DNA of 64,000 nucleotides from Candida dubliniensis CD36 (Eukaryota > Ascomycota > Pichiomycetes > Serinales > Debaryomycetaceae). Positions 62,196-64,000 of this stretch are shown here, in pieces; position 1 is the first letter of the stretch, and the number at the start of each line of letters is the position of its first letter. A model generated the notes under the pieces. That model saw only the letters and a program-made list of their open reading frames with translations. It was not told the origin of the DNA and searched no databases. The stretch is from the NCBI RefSeq assembly GCF_000026945.1, contig NC_012860.1, forward strand, positions 1,116,001-1,180,000, read 5' to 3'. The position numbers were made by a program, and so were the translations under genes.

Positions 62196-62717
62196 TGTAC
62201 CTTATAAAAATTTGACTTTGCATCTACATTATTAATTCAGTAAACGCTTTAAGATCTTCAACCAGTTTCTTAGATATATGTATATATATATATATATTGT
62301 TTTTAATAAACGTTGAATATGAAAATAACAGAAATATTTATTGAACAGAAACCACTAAAACAAAATATGAACCTAAATAAACCCTAGTGAAAAAAAAAAA
62401 AAAATACATCTTTAAGACTCCAAATTAGGAAAATATACGTTACTTAGGGTGTGAATAATAAGACGGTATCAATCAAAGTGGTGTATACAACTAAACCATA
62501 TAATTAAAAAGAAAAAAAAAAAAGTGAGTTAGAAATAAAAGAATAGTAACAAAATCCAAAGCAAAAACATGCTACTGTTGAGTACAAAACCAAAACCAAA
62601 AAGCTTTACTGAAAACAAATCCAAAAATACAACAAGAACAAAACTTCCATGAAAACCTTAAATAGTTGTAATCTGATCTCTTTAAACCAAATATTCATTT
62701 CAAAAAGTATCGTAAAT
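62196..62717. other. Convergent intergenic region after SPT20
   Basis: 3' flanks of two converging genes with a TA microsatellite (about 62272-62297) and several A runs. No gene is seen. Confidence 0.65.
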
Positions 62718-64000
62718 TTAACTTTCCTCATTGGCAATAGAGCTACCATAGACACCAAGAGCTACAATTGTTGCAAAAACATAAAACAAACCTTTGCCCA
62801 CCTCTTTCGTAAACGTTTTCCACTTGGACTCAGTACTTGCATGTTTCTTTCTTGGAGGTTGATTCGTCGATTCACAATCAGAATATTCTATAGATGTATG
62901 ATGTTCCAAATCTTCCAAATTGTCGATTTCTTCATACCTTCTCTTTCTAGATGAACAACCGGAACTCGACTGATCTAAAGACATAGTTTCATCGTAGTCA
63001 TCCCCAAATTCTTGTGAACCAGTGCGTACAAGTTTATTATCTTCTGGAATTTCGATATTATCTATCTTATCGCAGTTGCTTCCAAAGAGGGTGGATTCAA
63101 CGTCCAGTTCACTTTCGAAATCGCTGTGATCATGGTCACACTTCTCAAGCAAAGAGTAATATTTTGAGTCATGGTCATCTTTCCGCGATTTATAGCAAAA
63201 GGTATCTAATTGCTCGTTGCTTCTTCTGTCGTTATTGTCGCCATCAGATTGATCATACTCACCAAACTCACCTTTTGTCAGTTCACTTTCGTCACATAAA
63301 ATGCTGATTTCATCTTGTCTATTTTTAATTTCATCCACAATATCTGAGTCAGAAAAATCATCGCTCGAACTAATATTAGATATTTCTGATTCAGAAAACT
63401 CTCCACTGGAGCAGTTATGTGATATTTCATTTGAATTGTTACCTTTCCAATTGCGTTTCGTATTCACATTAATACCGGAATCATCGGCCTCATGTTCGGA
63501 GGAAGGGACTTCTACAATCATTTTTGAAACCGGACTTTCAATACGATCTGTGGGTGATAATGCTCCAACAGAACTACCTTGTGTTTCGGTATTCTTGAGA
63601 TGATCAGACTTGGTAATTTCATTGTCTTCGAGGTGGCTTGGTTTTTCAGAAACCAAATGATCCTCCAGGTCTTCATCTGATACATCAATCACAATGATTT
63701 CGTCATCTGAGTTGTGTCCATTCAAGCATGAATTGTCATTTTCCGTAACTGTATTTGAAACAATACCAATATCAACAACTTCGACCTCATCACTACTTGA
63801 TTCACTGTCATCAGGAATTTCGTTTACTCTATCCGTAGAATCAGTACTTGCTACTAAAACAGGTTCTTTGTCTGCTTTGGTATAATTTGCAACCTGATCC
63901 CCTCCCCGTTCAATTGGGATTAACTTTAAAATTGAATCCTTGATGTCTATTCTGAAATTTATGACAATGGTGGGGTTATCAAACTCGCTTATTGGGATCG
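62718..64000 (-). CDS. Acidic, disordered protein with a C-terminal membrane segment (partial)
   Basis: The frame is open to the right edge, so the N-terminus is missing; 426 residues are visible. A TTG codon at 63725 that could pass for a start is internal, since the frame continues upstream. Most of the sequence is Asp, Glu and Ser. DDEIIVIDVSDEDLED is a typical SUMO-interacting motif, and EVEVVDIGIV just before it may be a second. Near the end a basic segment (RKRRYEE, RKKHASTESKW) precedes a single hydrophobic stretch (LFYVFATIVALGVYGSSI) followed by only six residues, a tail-anchor layout. I do not recognise the gene. Confidence 0.8.
   Translation of the reverse strand, partial: IPISEFDNPTIVINFRIDIKDSILKLIPIERGGDQVANYTKADKEPVLVASTDSTDRVNEIPDDSESSSDEVEVVDIGIVSNTVTENDNSCLNGHNSDDEIIVIDVSDEDLEDHLVSEKPSHLEDNEITKSDHLKNTETQGSSVGALSPTDRIESPVSKMIVEVPSSEHEADDSGINVNTKRNWKGNNSNEISHNCSSGEFSESEISNISSSDDFSDSDIVDEIKNRQDEISILCDESELTKGEFGEYDQSDGDNNDRRSNEQLDTFCYKSRKDDHDSKYYSLLEKCDHDHSDFESELDVESTLFGSNCDKIDNIEIPEDNKLVRTGSQEFGDDYDETMSLDQSSSGCSSRKRRYEEIDNLEDLEHHTSIEYSDCESTNQPPRKKHASTESKWKTFTKEVGKGLFYVFATIVALGVYGSSIANEES

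Overview
The window is nuclear DNA of a budding yeast, most likely Candida albicans or a close relative in the CTG clade. It is strongly AT-rich. Most genes lack introns, and the two introns I could place have GTATGT donors and perfect TACTAAC branch points. Gene content and order also fit: a Brg1-type GATA factor, a Zcf2-type zinc-cluster factor, and a run from RPT1 to SPT20 that agrees with my unverified memory of C. albicans locus order. By eye I found no in-frame CTG codon in the highly expressed GRS1 gene, while SPT20 has at least five. Under the CTG-clade code those would be serine, so the residues given here, read with the standard code, may be wrong at CTG. I cannot separate C. albicans from C. 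dubliniensis or C. tropicalis by reading alone.

Layout. From 1 to about 14.5 kb there is a single convincing gene, the GATA transcription factor BRG1 (4432-5769). At least 4.4 kb of non-coding DNA lies upstream of it and 8.8 kb downstream. This desert holds long poly(dA:dT) tracts, distant TATA-like boxes, TGCAT palindromes and several inverted repeats, including a compact set of hairpins ending in a T-run (12451-12588). From 14.5 to 25 kb, genes on the minus strand are a mitochondrial HAD hydrolase, a Cue5-like ubiquitin/Atg8 adaptor, two tandem spliced twin-CX9C genes resembling complex I subunit NDUFB7, an unrecognised disordered protein, a TMEM223/Mrx15-like mitochondrial membrane protein and an RBM42-type RNA-binding protein.

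From 25 to 64 kb the sequence is dense and mainly housekeeping: RPC25, RPT1, SDH1, MHR1, a Golgi pH regulator-like protein, GRS1, PRD1, a spliced tRNA-Pro(UGG), a Trs65-like TRAPPII subunit, an F-box/LRR protein, a Zn2Cys6 factor, a Rab5-type GTPase, a Trf4/5-type poly(A) polymerase, an Iks1-like kinase, RIF1, HPR1, a Pth4/ICT1-type peptidyl-tRNA hydrolase, a Prx5-type peroxiredoxin, DCP1, SPT20, and a partial acidic membrane protein running off the right edge.

The genes do not form one pathway. Themes that recur are mitochondria (HAD hydrolase, NDUFB7-like pair, Mrx15, SDH1, MHR1, Pth4, peroxiredoxin, mitochondrial GlyRS form), RNA metabolism (RPC25, Trf4/5, HPR1, DCP1) and chromatin or transcription (BRG1, Zcf2, RIF1, SPT20). 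I found no rRNA, CRISPR array, intact transposon or integrated virus. The observations most worth following are the tandem NDUFB7-like pair, non-AUG initiation for mitochondrial GRS1, the structured elements in the BRG1 desert, and the hairpin plus overlapping uORF at the Rab gene.
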